This document shows, one piece after another, positions 1 through 8,959 of a stretch of 40,374 bases of DNA. Origin of the DNA: Nemertoderma westbladi (taxonomy: Eukaryota; Xenacoelomorpha; Nemertodermatida; Nemertodermatidae); NCBI GenBank assembly GCA_032718475.1, contig JAUCBJ010002383.1, positions 1-40,374 on the forward strand, given 5' to 3'. The notes beneath the pieces were generated by a model. It was given only the letters and a program-made list of their open reading frames with translations. It ran no database searches and had not been told where the DNA came from. The translations under genes and the position numbers were made by a program. How positions within the stretch are numbered: position 1 is the first letter of the stretch; the number at the start of each line of letters is the position of its first letter.

Positions 1-105
1 AAAAAGGTGAAAAACAGGTGAAGTTCACATTCTTTACTAAAACCCATGAGGTACAAAATTACTTTTCTGGAGTGGGAAATTACCAGCGAAACTAGTGTCA
101 CAGGC

Positions 106-138
106 GAAAATGCCCCCCCCCCCCCCCCGGGCATTTTC
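106..138. repeat. Poly-C run inside a short hairpin
   Basis: Sixteen C residues (113-128) sit between inverted decamers GAAAATGCCC (106-115) and GGGCATTTTC (129-138). The left decamer overlaps the outer arm of the surrounding element, so the hairpin is probably part of its palindromic structure. A matching run of 17 G occurs at 495-511. Confidence 0.75.
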
Positions 139-190
139 ATACCAGGTTTCGAGAGTGGCGGTCCGAAATCCTAATTCAAAGTGAAATGGC

Positions 191-392
191 GGCCCGAAAC
201 CCTAAGTAAAACTATCATGTAACCCCAACCCTAAGTCATAAGGCTCTAATCTAGAAAAATTTGTGGAATTTTGGACATTACCATTGGCTCTTCGGGCCAA
301 ATGCAAGGGTCCAAAATTCAACAAAATTACAAAATTAGAGCCTTATGACGTAGGGTTAGGGTTACATGCCAGTTTTAATTAGGGTTTGGGCC
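191..392. repeat. Inner foldback of about 200 bp
   Basis: The left arm (about 191-278) and right arm (about 309-392) are imperfect reverse complements. Matching blocks include AAGGCTCTAAT with ATTAGAGCCTT, TTTTGGAC with GTCCAAAA, and CATGTAACC with GGTTACATG. The loop itself can close further (TTGGC at 284-288 with GCCAA at 296-300). Each arm carries CCCTAA/TTAGGG words, but only one or two per site. An upstream direct repeat of the arm start (GGCGGTCCGAAA near 157, GGCGGCCCGAAA near 188) suggests local duplication. Confidence 0.7.
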
Positions 393-532
393 TGACCAAC
401 TAACCCTAACCAAAAAAAAATAAACAAATAATTCCAAGTTAAAGTTCTGGCTAGGCCTACTGCAGTACGGTAGTACTTCTATTCTTACGTTTATGGGGGG
501 GGGGGGGGGGGACATATTCGCCTACGACACCT

Positions 533-1317
533 GCCAAGCTTTGGCTACAAACGGCAGCCATTGCTTTTACCATAAATCACCCTTTTTATTTGAATAAAAT
601 AAAAATCTATTTATCGGAGACACATTATGCTGTTTCTTCTCTCAACCAGCCACCACCGGACTGGTATGTCCATTGTAGCCCCAGTGTTTAGTGCTCTCTC
701 TGCAACAACAATAGGCCTACTGCAGCTCGCATTTCGATCTTCTGCTTTCTCATTAATATTCAACATTAGTAATAAAAGTTCAGATCTGCTTCAATTCCGA
801 TTATTTATTTATCATATTGAACCATAAACTGATGTATAAACCGTAACATTATTGAATATACACTTCGCGTTGGTTATACTGACGGCGAAAGAAATATATA
901 CGTCAACAGATCATAAGGGATATAAAGCGACTTTATTTTCATGTAATACATAATTATTCTCCTAAAAATAGTCTTATAATAATAGCTCACTGTTAAGCAA
1001 AATATTTGCATTGTAGGCCTAATATTAATACAGTAGTGCAAGATAATTACAAGTATTTCAATACACAGAGTACGGAAAGATAAACACTTTTGCGGAATTG
1101 GGGAACACAAGACCACGGGAATATATGCGCTGGTCATCGTCATAGCTACGTAAACGGACCGATTATGGATTTAACGGCCCATAGTAAAATATGATTTCTC
1201 AAAATAAATATTATTCTCCGAAATAAATATCTTTATTAAGAAATATTTATAAATGTGGACAATGTGGTGCTCTATTATCTCAATTAGAAACGGTATCTAG
1301 AGCAAGCACTGATATAA
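533..1317. other. AT-rich stretch, no gene recognised
   Basis: Two short open frames occur here (627-827 plus strand, 874-1143 minus strand). Neither resembles a known protein, has supporting splice structure, or stands out in composition. The end of the stretch (about 1185-1260) is rich in AAATAAATAT-type words. The 5' boundary of the LINE that follows is not sharply defined. Confidence 0.6.
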
Positions 1318-2495
1318 CCAAGTCTGAGACTTGGTCCAAGACTTAGTCTGCGTGCTAGCAGAACAACGAAATTTGCCTTGCCGCGGCATGACTGGTCCTC
1401 TCTGTTGCAACAGCCAAGTGTGAGATCCAGCTTCACACTACAGCTGAGCAACAGGTATGAGGTTCTTGCCTCTGAGGCGGCAGATCACTGTGAGGGCTAT
1501 ACTGCCTTCACAGAAGCAGTTAAGTTAGCAGCTGCAGAAACAGTTCCTGTTTACCCTCGAAACAGGAAAAGGGCCCCCTGGACTGACAACAAAATCCAGT
1601 GCCGAAATGACCTCTACAAGGCGCAGAAAGAGTCCCAGGCATCATCCCAGGCATGGAAATCGATCAACTTGCTTGCTGGTCGAAAAAGCCAACCAACCAC
1701 CAAGGTTAAGGCTGAATCACCAGCCGATCGCCTCAATGGTTGGAAGGCCCACTTTGAAAAGCTCCTCAATAAGGACAGGGTATTGCCTGATAACTTTATA
1801 GAAGTAAAAGTGTCTGAGTCTGTACTCCCAGATATTCCCATTGGTGATATCTCCTTTGCAGAAGTGAAGGCTGCTGCAAAGAGCATTAAGACCAATCGTG
1901 CCAGTGGAGTAGATAGTGTTCCCCCTGAGGTCTTTAAAATACCTGAGTGTTTAAAGCTCATCTATCCCATCATAGTAGACATGTACCGAACAACAAGAGT
2001 CCCACAAGAAATGAAAACAAATAAATTGGTGCCAGTTCCCAAGAAGGGCAACCTAACACTCTATGGTTCTTTTCGGGGAATCTCATTGATCTCGATTTGC
2101 TGCAAAGCTATACAATGTAATTCTATTAAATCGCATCAGGGATCCCATTGAGAGACTGCTCCGTGGAAATCAGAATGGGTTCCGTAAAGGTCGTGGGACC
2201 ATGGAGCCCATTTTGGCACTTAGAAGGATAATTGATGAGTTATCAAAAAGAAAGACAGGCATCTGGCTGTTATCTTTGTTGACTTCTTCAAGGCCTTTGA
2301 TTAAGTCTCTCGCTCACGTATGTTCAGCATACTTTCATTATATGGGATTCCTGATGAAATTATTGCCGCAATCAGATCAGTATACGATAGTTCGACAACA
2401 TTTGTGTCTATTGTTGATGGTGACACAGAACCATTTGAAGTGTTACGGGGCGTCCTCCAGGGAGACACACTTGCACCATTCTTGTTCATAATTGT
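1318..2495 (+). pseudogene. LINE copy 1, 5' segment: endonuclease-RT linker and RT fingers, broken
   Basis: This is a decayed fragment of a non-LTR retrotransposon polyprotein. An open frame runs from about 1318 to 2151. It reads from a linker after the endonuclease (FALPRHDWSSLL near 1372) through PADRLNGWKAHFEKLL to the RT start (KTNRASGVDSVPPEV, then LVPVPKKGN and GSFRGISLIS). The second LINE copy is co-linear over about 1970-2495 and exposes three lesions: one extra T near 2097, one A fewer near 2247, and a nonsense TAA at 2302-2304 just after the RT motif A Asp. The sequence stops abruptly at 2495 inside the RT, where the younger LINE inserted; it resumes at 5033. The endonuclease is absent, so the copy is 5'-truncated or deleted. 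Confidence 0.85.
2485..2495. repeat. Target-site duplication, left copy
   Basis: TTCATAATTGT here is identical to 5033-5043. The two flank the younger LINE exactly: its 5' leader starts at 2496 and its (TAG)4 tail ends at 5032. A preceding G also matches but could belong to the tail. In the uninterrupted relative (about 4083-4094) the site occurs once, in slightly different form. Confidence 0.85.
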
Positions 2496-2985
2496 CCCTA
2501 TGTCAGGTCAGGTATTCTAGGTCATTGATCAAGAATACTTGCCACCTCCATGCAGCATAAAGGAGGTGCCACCTGTAGCTGCATAGACCCTCTTACTAGG
2601 GCAAATCTGGTCCTGTAACTAGGACCCCCTTCGTTCTGGGATAAGGACGCCCTTGGTCCTGGATTAAGGACCCATATACTTGGCTGCAGGGGTATATGGC
2701 CTGACCAGGCAGATGGTGATCTACCAATGGCTGGTCAGGAGCAGAGTGTTCTCATGTCCACTCTGAGAGCACTTCACTGCGACCTGCACCTGGCAGCAAG
2801 GGTACAGGGCATGACCCAGCAGATGAGCTGCAACAGCCAATGGTGGGTCATGTGCGCCAGAGTAGATATGGGTGATGGGCCTCATATCTGACTGCATTGC
2901 GACACCCACCCTGTGGAATGGCAAACCAGGGTGTGGTATTTGCCCCGAGAGCTGACTCGGCAAAAAGCACCACCCAACCCCCACT
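2496..2985 (+). other. Structured 5' leader of LINE copy 2 (hairpin array)
   Basis: The 490-bp leader is dense in inverted repeats. CACCTCC (2543-2549) pairs with GGAGGTG (2562-2568), and ATGCAGC (2550-2556) with GCTGCAT (2578-2584), an interlocked order that would form an H-type pseudoknot. GGTCCT, six bases, AGGACC occurs twice (2609-2626, 2655-2672). A module of about 110 bp is present twice, starting near 2682 and 2791. Its main stem is CCTGACCA/TGGTCAGG (2700-2739) in the first and CATGACCC/GGGTCATG (2810-2852) in the second. A second stem is CAGAGTG/CACTCTG (2742-2765) and AGATATG/CATATCT (2864-2889). A last hairpin pairs CACCCTG with CAGGGTG near 2907-2936. LINE leaders can hold promoters, ribozymes or entry sites; which applies here is unknown. 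Confidence 0.65.
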
Positions 2986-3561
2986 ATGGATTACATTAGC
3001 AATGCGGAGGTCCGGCCACTAGAGGACAGTGGAATTACCGGACACAATCGGCCTCACAGGCGTCAGTTAACTCCTGACCGGCTGCCTGTCTCACCCCCTA
3101 CTGGAGAGAGAGCAGCCAACAATTCTTTGAGTCCCTTTCCTGATTACCTTTCTGGCCCAAACCCTGGGTCACCAGGAAGGCCAGATTGTGATGGGGAGAG
3201 GGATTCTGGAGTTGGAGGCTACTCTCATGTTCCACCCCGACCAACAAAGCCATTGGTGAATCTGAGGCAAGTCACAAGACTAGCCTCAGTAAACACCCTA
3301 ATACTCGGGTCCCCAATGCGACAAGGTGAGCTGACTGCCTTGGCAGATAAGCTTTCTCTTAGCGCAGTGGGTGTTCAAGAGCACCGAATGCAGACTGGAC
3401 AGACTGATGAGGTTCTGATTAAGGACATGGGGGGCGGTTGGCAACTCGCCCTCGCGTCAGCGGATGATAGTGGCAATGGTGGAATTGGTCTATTGATGAA
3501 TCCAACTGCACATGCAGCATTGGACAAAATAGACCAAATCTCTAACCGCATCATCCGTTGC
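2986..3561 (+). pseudogene. LINE copy 2 ORF start: N-terminal region and truncated AP-type endonuclease
   Basis: The frame opens with ATG at 2986. About 90 residues are Pro/Ser/Gly-rich and probably disordered. From about 3280 it matches the start of the apurinic-type endonuclease of non-LTR retrotransposons: SVNTLILGSPMRQGELTALA, then AVGVQEHRM (the QEHR glutamate corresponds to the metal-binding Glu), then GGWQLALASADDSGNGGIGL and SNRIIRCH. The similarity ends at about 3560. The rest of the nuclease, including the catalytic His/Asp part, is missing. The same frame runs on to 3621, but beyond the junction it translates RT DNA out of frame. Confidence 0.8.
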
Positions 3562-3565
3562 CACC

Positions 3566-4990
3566 ATCATAGTAGACATGTACCGAACAACAAGAGTCCC
3601 ACAAGAAATGAAAACAAATAAGTTGGTGCCAGTTCCCAAGAAGGGCAACCTAACACTCTATGGTTCTTTTCGGGGAATCTCATTGATCTCGATTGCTGCA
3701 AAGCTATACAATAGGATTCTATTAAATCGCATCAGGGATCCCATTGAGAGACTGCTCCGTGGAAATCAGAATGGGTTCCGTAAAGGTCGTGGGACCATGG
3801 AGCCCATTTTGGCACTTAGAAGGATAATTGAAGAGTTATCAAAAAAGAAAGACAGGCATCTGGCTGTTATCTTTGTTGACTTCTTCAAGGCCTTTGATTC
3901 AGTCTCTCGCTCACGTATGTTCAGCATACTTTCAATATATGGGATTCCTGATGAAATTATTGCAGCAATCAGATCAGTATACGATGGTTCGACAACATTT
4001 GTGTCTACTGTTGACGGTGACACAGAACCATTTGAAGTGTTATGGGGCGTCCTCCAAGGAGACACACTTGCACCATTCTTGTTCATTATTGTGGTTGACT
4101 ATGTTCTACGCATGTCCTTAGATCATTATAATGATGATGGGGTGATGATAACTCCACCTACTGGCTCCAGAAGTCGAGGAAATCCTGCCAAGTACCTAAC
4201 TGATCTAGACTTTGCTGATGACTTAGGAGTACTATCAGAATCATTAGAGGGAGCCCAACGCCTCCTCAGCTCATTAGAACATGCTGCTTCTAGTGTTGGT
4301 CTTTTTATTAACTCCAGAAAGACCAAAATTCTGACAGTTAACTTTGAAAGTCCTCAGCAAGTCTCTGATCGGATGAGCATAAGCTCAAAGGATGGTATGC
4401 TTGAGCATGTGGACGACTTCTGTTACCTGGGATCATGGATCCGGAAGTCAGGTGAGGACCTTCGAATACGTAAGGGAAAGGCATGGGCAGCCTTGAATAG
4501 GCTTTCCAGGATTTGGAAGTCACCGAGAATTAATCGGAAACTTAAGGTCCGATTATTTAGAGCAGCAGTAGTTCCAGTACTCCTCTACGGGAGTCCATGC
4601 TGGGCTCTAACTGCTGAGGACACCAAATCTCTGGATGGCACATTCACAAGAATGCTACGCCGGGTTCATTGTGTCAAGTACAATGCACACATCTCCAACC
4701 AGACACTATATAACATTGGAGGTGTCTCATTGGTTCCCCCAAGCTTGACACTAGAACAAAATCGCCTCCGCTTTGCAGGACATTGCTTTCGCCGTGAGGA
4801 CCAGCCAGTGCATAATCTTGTACTTTGGCAGCCTCATGGAGTGAATAAGCATGGTGGACAGCCCATGACTTTCTTGAGACGCATCTTAAAGGACACTGGC
4901 CTTAAAGATGCGGATGATCTAGCAAATGTCATGGGTGATAGGGAGTTGTGGAGGTGCAATTTTGTTGACAAGCCGGCACAGCATTCTTAA
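3566..4990 (+). pseudogene. LINE copy 2 reverse transcriptase region (long open frame, lacks its N-terminus)
   Basis: An open frame of 470 codons from the ATG at 3578 encodes most of a non-LTR reverse transcriptase and its C-terminal region. Numbered from that ATG: the fingers PVPKKGN (18-24) and FRGISLIS (31-38); motif A VDFFKAFDS (100-108, catalytic Asp101); motif B GVLQGDTLAP (157-166); motif C FADD (212-215), in place of the commoner YADD; thumb YLGSWIRKS; and a C-terminal part with GHCFRREDQPVHNLVLW and DRELWRC. In normal elements this is continuous with the endonuclease. Here the ATG is only an internal Met after a deletion, so it is not a true start. No internal stop exists in the RT part, suggesting fairly recent insertion. 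The ORF ends PAQHS, then TAA. Confidence 0.85.
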
Positions 4991-5032
4991 AAATGCAGCT
5001 GCAATGCAGCATGCCGATCATAGTAGTAGTAG
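4988..5032 (+). repeat. LINE 3' UTR and (TAG)4 end, copy 2
   Basis: After the stop codon a short 3' UTR contains ATGCAGCTGCAATGCAGCAT, which is itself partly self-complementary, then CCGATCA and four TAG units ending at 5032. Copy 1 has the same ending at 5691-5735 with a single base change. The conserved 3' UTR plus microsatellite end is the expected priming and recognition region for the element's own RT (family knowledge, not shown here). Confidence 0.75.
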
Positions 5033-5043
5033 TTCATAATTGT
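5033..5043. repeat. Target-site duplication, right copy
   Basis: TTCATAATTGT, identical to 2485-2495, immediately after the (TAG)4 end of LINE copy 2. With the left copy it dates the insertion as later than copy 1. Confidence 0.85.
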
Positions 5044-5735
5044 TGTTGACTATGTTCTACGCATGTCCTTAGATCATCATAATGATGATGGGGTGATGAT
5101 AACTCCACCTACTGGCTCCAGAAGTCGAGGAATTCCTGCGAAGTACCTAACTGATCTAGACTTTGCTGATGACTTAGGAGTAGTCTCAGAATCACTAGAG
5201 GGAGCCCAACGGCTCCTCAGCTCATTAGAACATGCTGCTTCTAGTGTTGGTCTTTTTATTAACTCAAGAAAGACCAAAATTGTGACAGTTAACTTTGAAA
5301 GTCCTCAGCAAGTCTCTGAACGGATGAGCATAAGCTCAAAAGATGGTATGCTTGAGCATGTGGATGACTTCTGTTACCTGGGATCATGGATCCGGAAGTC
5401 AGGTGACACTATATAACATTGGAGGTGTCTCATTGGTTCCCCCAAGCTTGATACTAGAACAAAATCGCCTCCGCTTTTCAGGACATTGCTTTCGCCGTGA
5501 GGACCAGCCAGTGCATAATCTTGTACTTTGGCAGCCTCATGGAGTGAATAAGCATGGTGGACAGCCCAAGACTTTCTTGAGACGCATCTTAAAGGACACT
5601 GGCCTTGAAGATGCGGATGATCTAGCAAATGTCATGGGTGATAGGGAGTTGTGGCGGTGCAATTTTGTCGATAAGTCGGCACAGCATTCTTAAAAATGCA
5701 GCTGCAATGCAGCATGCCGATCCTAGTAGTAGTAG
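5033..5735 (+). pseudogene. LINE copy 1, 3' segment: RT motif C to 3' end, with internal deletion
   Basis: This continues the older LINE after the nested insertion. The first 11 bases repeat 2485-2495, then VVDYVLRMSLDHH-like coding resumes. Motif C FADD is kept (in the frame 5063-5416). Compared with copy 2, a block equivalent to 4456-4703 (248 bp) is missing at about 5405. The dinucleotide GA is present at both edges, and the loss shifts the frame. Coding sequence continues in another frame from about 5406 to 5693 (LYNIGGVSLVPPSL through DRELWRC to AQHS). It ends in the same 3' UTR and TAGTAGTAGTAG at 5724-5735. Not functional. Confidence 0.85.
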
Positions 5736-8700
5736 ATATAACCTACTACTTTGTCAACTTACCTATTTTTTCTTCAAATTTTCCTGACAATTATAAAATA
5801 GCTCATGTAGTACCTTTTCATAAAAAAAAAGGTTCATAGATTATAAGCAACGATAAAAAGGTATGAGCCCTAACTAAGTCCCCTGTAATGTCGTTCAGCC
5901 TACTGTATATTAACCCTGAGCCCACCACTGTAGTGTCATTCAGTTGCAATGAAACCTGAGTCCACCCACCCCTGTAGTGTCATTCAGCAGCTATAATCCC
6001 TGAGTCCTCCCCCTGTAGTGACGTTCAGCCGCTATAATCCCTGTAGTAACGTTCAGCCGATATGATCCCTGAGTCCTCCCCTGTAGTGACGTTCAGCCGC
6101 TATAATCCCTGAGCCCTCCCCTGTAGGGTCGTTCAGCTGCTATAATCCCTGAGTCCTCCCCTGTAGTGACGTTCAGCCGATATGATCCCTGAGTCCTCCC
6201 CTGTAGTGTCGTTCAGCTGCTATAATCCCTGTAGTGACGTTCAGCCGCTATGATCCCTGAGTCCTCCCCTGTAGTGACGTTCAGCCGCTATAATCCCTGA
6301 GCCCTCCCCTGTAGGGTCGTTCAGCTGCTATAATCCCTGAGTCCTCCCCTGTAGTGACGTTCAGCCGATATGATCCCTGAGTCCTCCCCTGTAGTGTCGT
6401 TCAACTGCTATGATCCCTGAGTCCTCCCCTGTAGTGACGTTCAGCCGATATGATCCCTGAGTCCTCCCCTGTAGTGACGTTCAGCCGCTATGATCCCTGA
6501 GTCCTCCCCTGTAGTGTCGTTCAGCTGCTATAATCCATGTAGTGACGTTCAGCCGCTATAATCCCTGAGTCCTCCCCTGTAGTGTCGTTCAGCTGCTATA
6601 ATCCCTGTAGTGACGTTCAGCCGCTATGATCCCTGAGTCCTCCCCTGTAGTGACGTTCAGCTGCTATAATCCCTGAGTCCTCCCCTGTAGTGACGTTCAG
6701 CCGCTATAATCCCTGTAGTGACGTTCAGCCGCTATGATCCCTGAGTCCTCCCCTGTAGTGTCATTCAGCAGCTATAATCCCTGAGTCCTCCCCCTGTAGT
6801 GACGTTCAGCCGCTATAATCCCTGTAGTGACGTTCAGCCGCTATGATCCCTGAGTCCTCCCCTGTAGTGTCATTCAGCAGCTATAATCCCTGAGTCCTCC
6901 CCCTGTAGTGACGTTCAGCCGCTATAATCCCTGTAGTAACGTTCAGCCGATATGATCCCTGATTCCTCCCCTGTAGTGTCGTTCAGCCGATATGATCCCT
7001 GAGTCCTCCCCTGTAGTGACGTTCAGCTGCTATAATCCCTGAGTCCTCCCCTGTAGTGACGTTCAGCCGCTATAATCCCTGTAGTGACGTTCAGCCGCTA
7101 TGATCCCTGAGTCCTCCCCTGTAGTGTCATTCAGCAGCTATAATCCCTGAGTCCTCCCCCTGTAGTGACGTTCAGCCGCTATAATCCCTGTAGTAACGTT
7201 CAGCCGATATGATCCCTGAGTCCTCCCCTGTAGTGTCGTTCAGCCGCTATGATCCCTGAGTCCTCCCCTGTAGTGACGTTCAGCCGCTATAATCCCTGAG
7301 TCCTCCCCTGTAGTGTTGTTCAGCTGCTATAATCCATGTAGTGACGTTCAGCCGATATGATCCCTGAGTCCTCCCCTGTAGTAACGTACAGCCGCTATGA
7401 TCCCTGAGTCCTCCCCTGTAGTGACGTTCAGCCGCTATAATCCCTGTAGTAACGTTCAGCCGCTATGATCCCTGAGTCCTCCCCTGTAGTAACGTTCAGC
7501 CGATATGATCCCTGAGTCCTCCCCTGTAGTGACGTTCAGCTGCTATAATCCCTGAGTCCTCCCCTGTAGTGACGTTCAGCCGCTATGATCCCTGAGTCCT
7601 CCCCTGTAGTGTCGTTCAGCTGCTATAATCCCTGAGTCCTCCCCTGTAGTGACGTTCAGCCGATATGATCCCTGAGTCCTCCCCTGTAGTGACGTTCAGC
7701 CGATATGATCCCTGAGTCCTCCCCTGAAGTGTCGTTCAGCTGCTATAATCCCTGAGTCCTCCCCTGTAGTGACGTTCAGCCGCTATAATCCCTGAGTCCT
7801 CCCCTGTAGTGACGTTCAGCCTCTATAATCCCTGTAGTAACGTTCAGCCGCTATGATCCCTGAGTCCTCCCCTGTAGTGTCGTTCAGCTGCTATAATCCC
7901 TGAGTCCTCCCCTGTAGTGACGTTCAGCCGATATGATCCCTGAGTCCTCCCCTGTAGTGTCGTTCAGCTGCTATAATCCCTGAGTCCTCCCCTGTAGTGA
8001 CGTTCAGCCGATATGATCCCTGAGTCCTCCCCTGTAGTGACGTTCAGCCGATATGATCCCTGAGTCCTCCCCTGTAGTGACGTTCAGCCGATATGATCCC
8101 TGAGTCCTCCCCTGTAGTGACGTTCAGCCGATATGATCCCTGAGTCCTCCCCTGTAGTGACGTTCAGCCGATATGATCCCTGAGTCCTCCCCTGTAGTGA
8201 CGTTCAGCCGCTATGATCCCTGAGTCCTCCCCTGTAGTGTCGTTCAGCTGCTATAATCCCTGAGTCCTCCCCTGTAGTGTCGTTCAGCTGCTATAATCCC
8301 TGAGTCCTCCCCTGTAGTGACGTTCAGCCGATATGATCCCTGAGTCCTCCCCTGTAGTGACGTTCAGCCGATATGATCCCTGAGTCCTCCCCTGTAGTGT
8401 CGTTCAGCTGCTATAATCCCTGAGTCCTCCCCTGTAGTGACGTTCAGCCGCTATAATCCCTGAGTCCTCCCCTGTAGTGACGTTCAGCCGCTATAATCCC
8501 TGTAGTAACGTTCAGCCGCTATGATCCTTGAGTCCTCCCCTGTAGTGTCGTTCAGCTGCTATAATCCCTGAGTCCTCCTCCCCTTAGTGTAGTTCAGCTG
8601 CTATCATCCCTGAGTCCTCCACCTGTAGTGACGTTCAACCGCTATAATCCCTGTAGTAACGTACAGCCGCTATGATCCCTGAGTCCTCCCCTGTAGTGAC

Positions 8701-8959
8701 GTTCAGCCGATATGATCCCTGAGTCCTCCCCTGTAGTGACGTTCAGCCGCTATAATCCCTGAGTCCTCCCCTGTAGTGACGTTCAGCCGATATGATCCCT
8801 AAGTCCTCCCCTGTAGTGACGTTCAGCTGCTATAATCCCTGATTCCTCCTCCTGTAGTGACGTTCAGCCGCTATAATCCCTGTAGTAACGTTCAGCCGCT
8901 ATGATCCCTGAGTCCACCCCTGTAGTGTCGTTCAGCTGCTATAATCCCTGATTCCTCCC

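Larger units (their letters stand above)
94..532. mobile_element. Nested palindromic MITE-like element with outer inverted repeats
   Basis: The outer arms are inverted copies of each other. The left arm at 94-128 reads AGTGTCACAGGCGAAAATG followed by 16 C. The right arm at 495-532, read on the minus strand, is GTGTC, two changed bases, AGGCGAA, one change, ATG, then 17 C. Inside lies a second, longer foldback (191-392). There is no transposase frame, so it would be non-autonomous. Terminal inverted repeats around a non-coding core are typical of MITEs. The superfamily is not identified, and no convincing target-site duplication was found outside the arms. The homopolymer run next to each arm means exact lengths may be unreliable. 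Confidence 0.6.
2496..5032 (+). mobile_element. LINE copy 2: non-LTR retrotransposon nested in copy 1, internally deleted
   Basis: A 2,537-bp non-LTR retrotransposon insertion. In order it has a 5' leader (2496-2985), an N-terminal low-complexity region, the beginning of an AP-type endonuclease, a deletion junction near 3560, a reverse transcriptase with a C-terminal region, a short 3' UTR and a 3' end of four TAG repeats (5021-5032). It is flanked by 11-bp direct repeats and interrupts an older copy in the same orientation. The 5' leader is retained, so this is not a simple 5' truncation. The internal loss removes most of the endonuclease and shifts the frame, so the element cannot be autonomous. 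Ending in short tandem repeats instead of poly-A is common in CR1/L2/RTE-like lineages. The exact clade is left open. Confidence 0.9.

Noticed and set aside
340-420. Telomere-like TTAGGG/CCCTAA words
   Set aside because: At most two consecutive units occur, on opposite strands within foldback arms. There is no telomeric array.
627-1143. Short open frames at 627-827 (+) and 874-1143 (-)
   Set aside because: No recognisable domain, no supporting splice or composition signal; expected by chance in AT-rich DNA.
3404-3410. Hammerhead ribozyme core word CTGATGA
   Set aside because: It lies in the endonuclease coding sequence and lacks the matching GAAA core and stems nearby.
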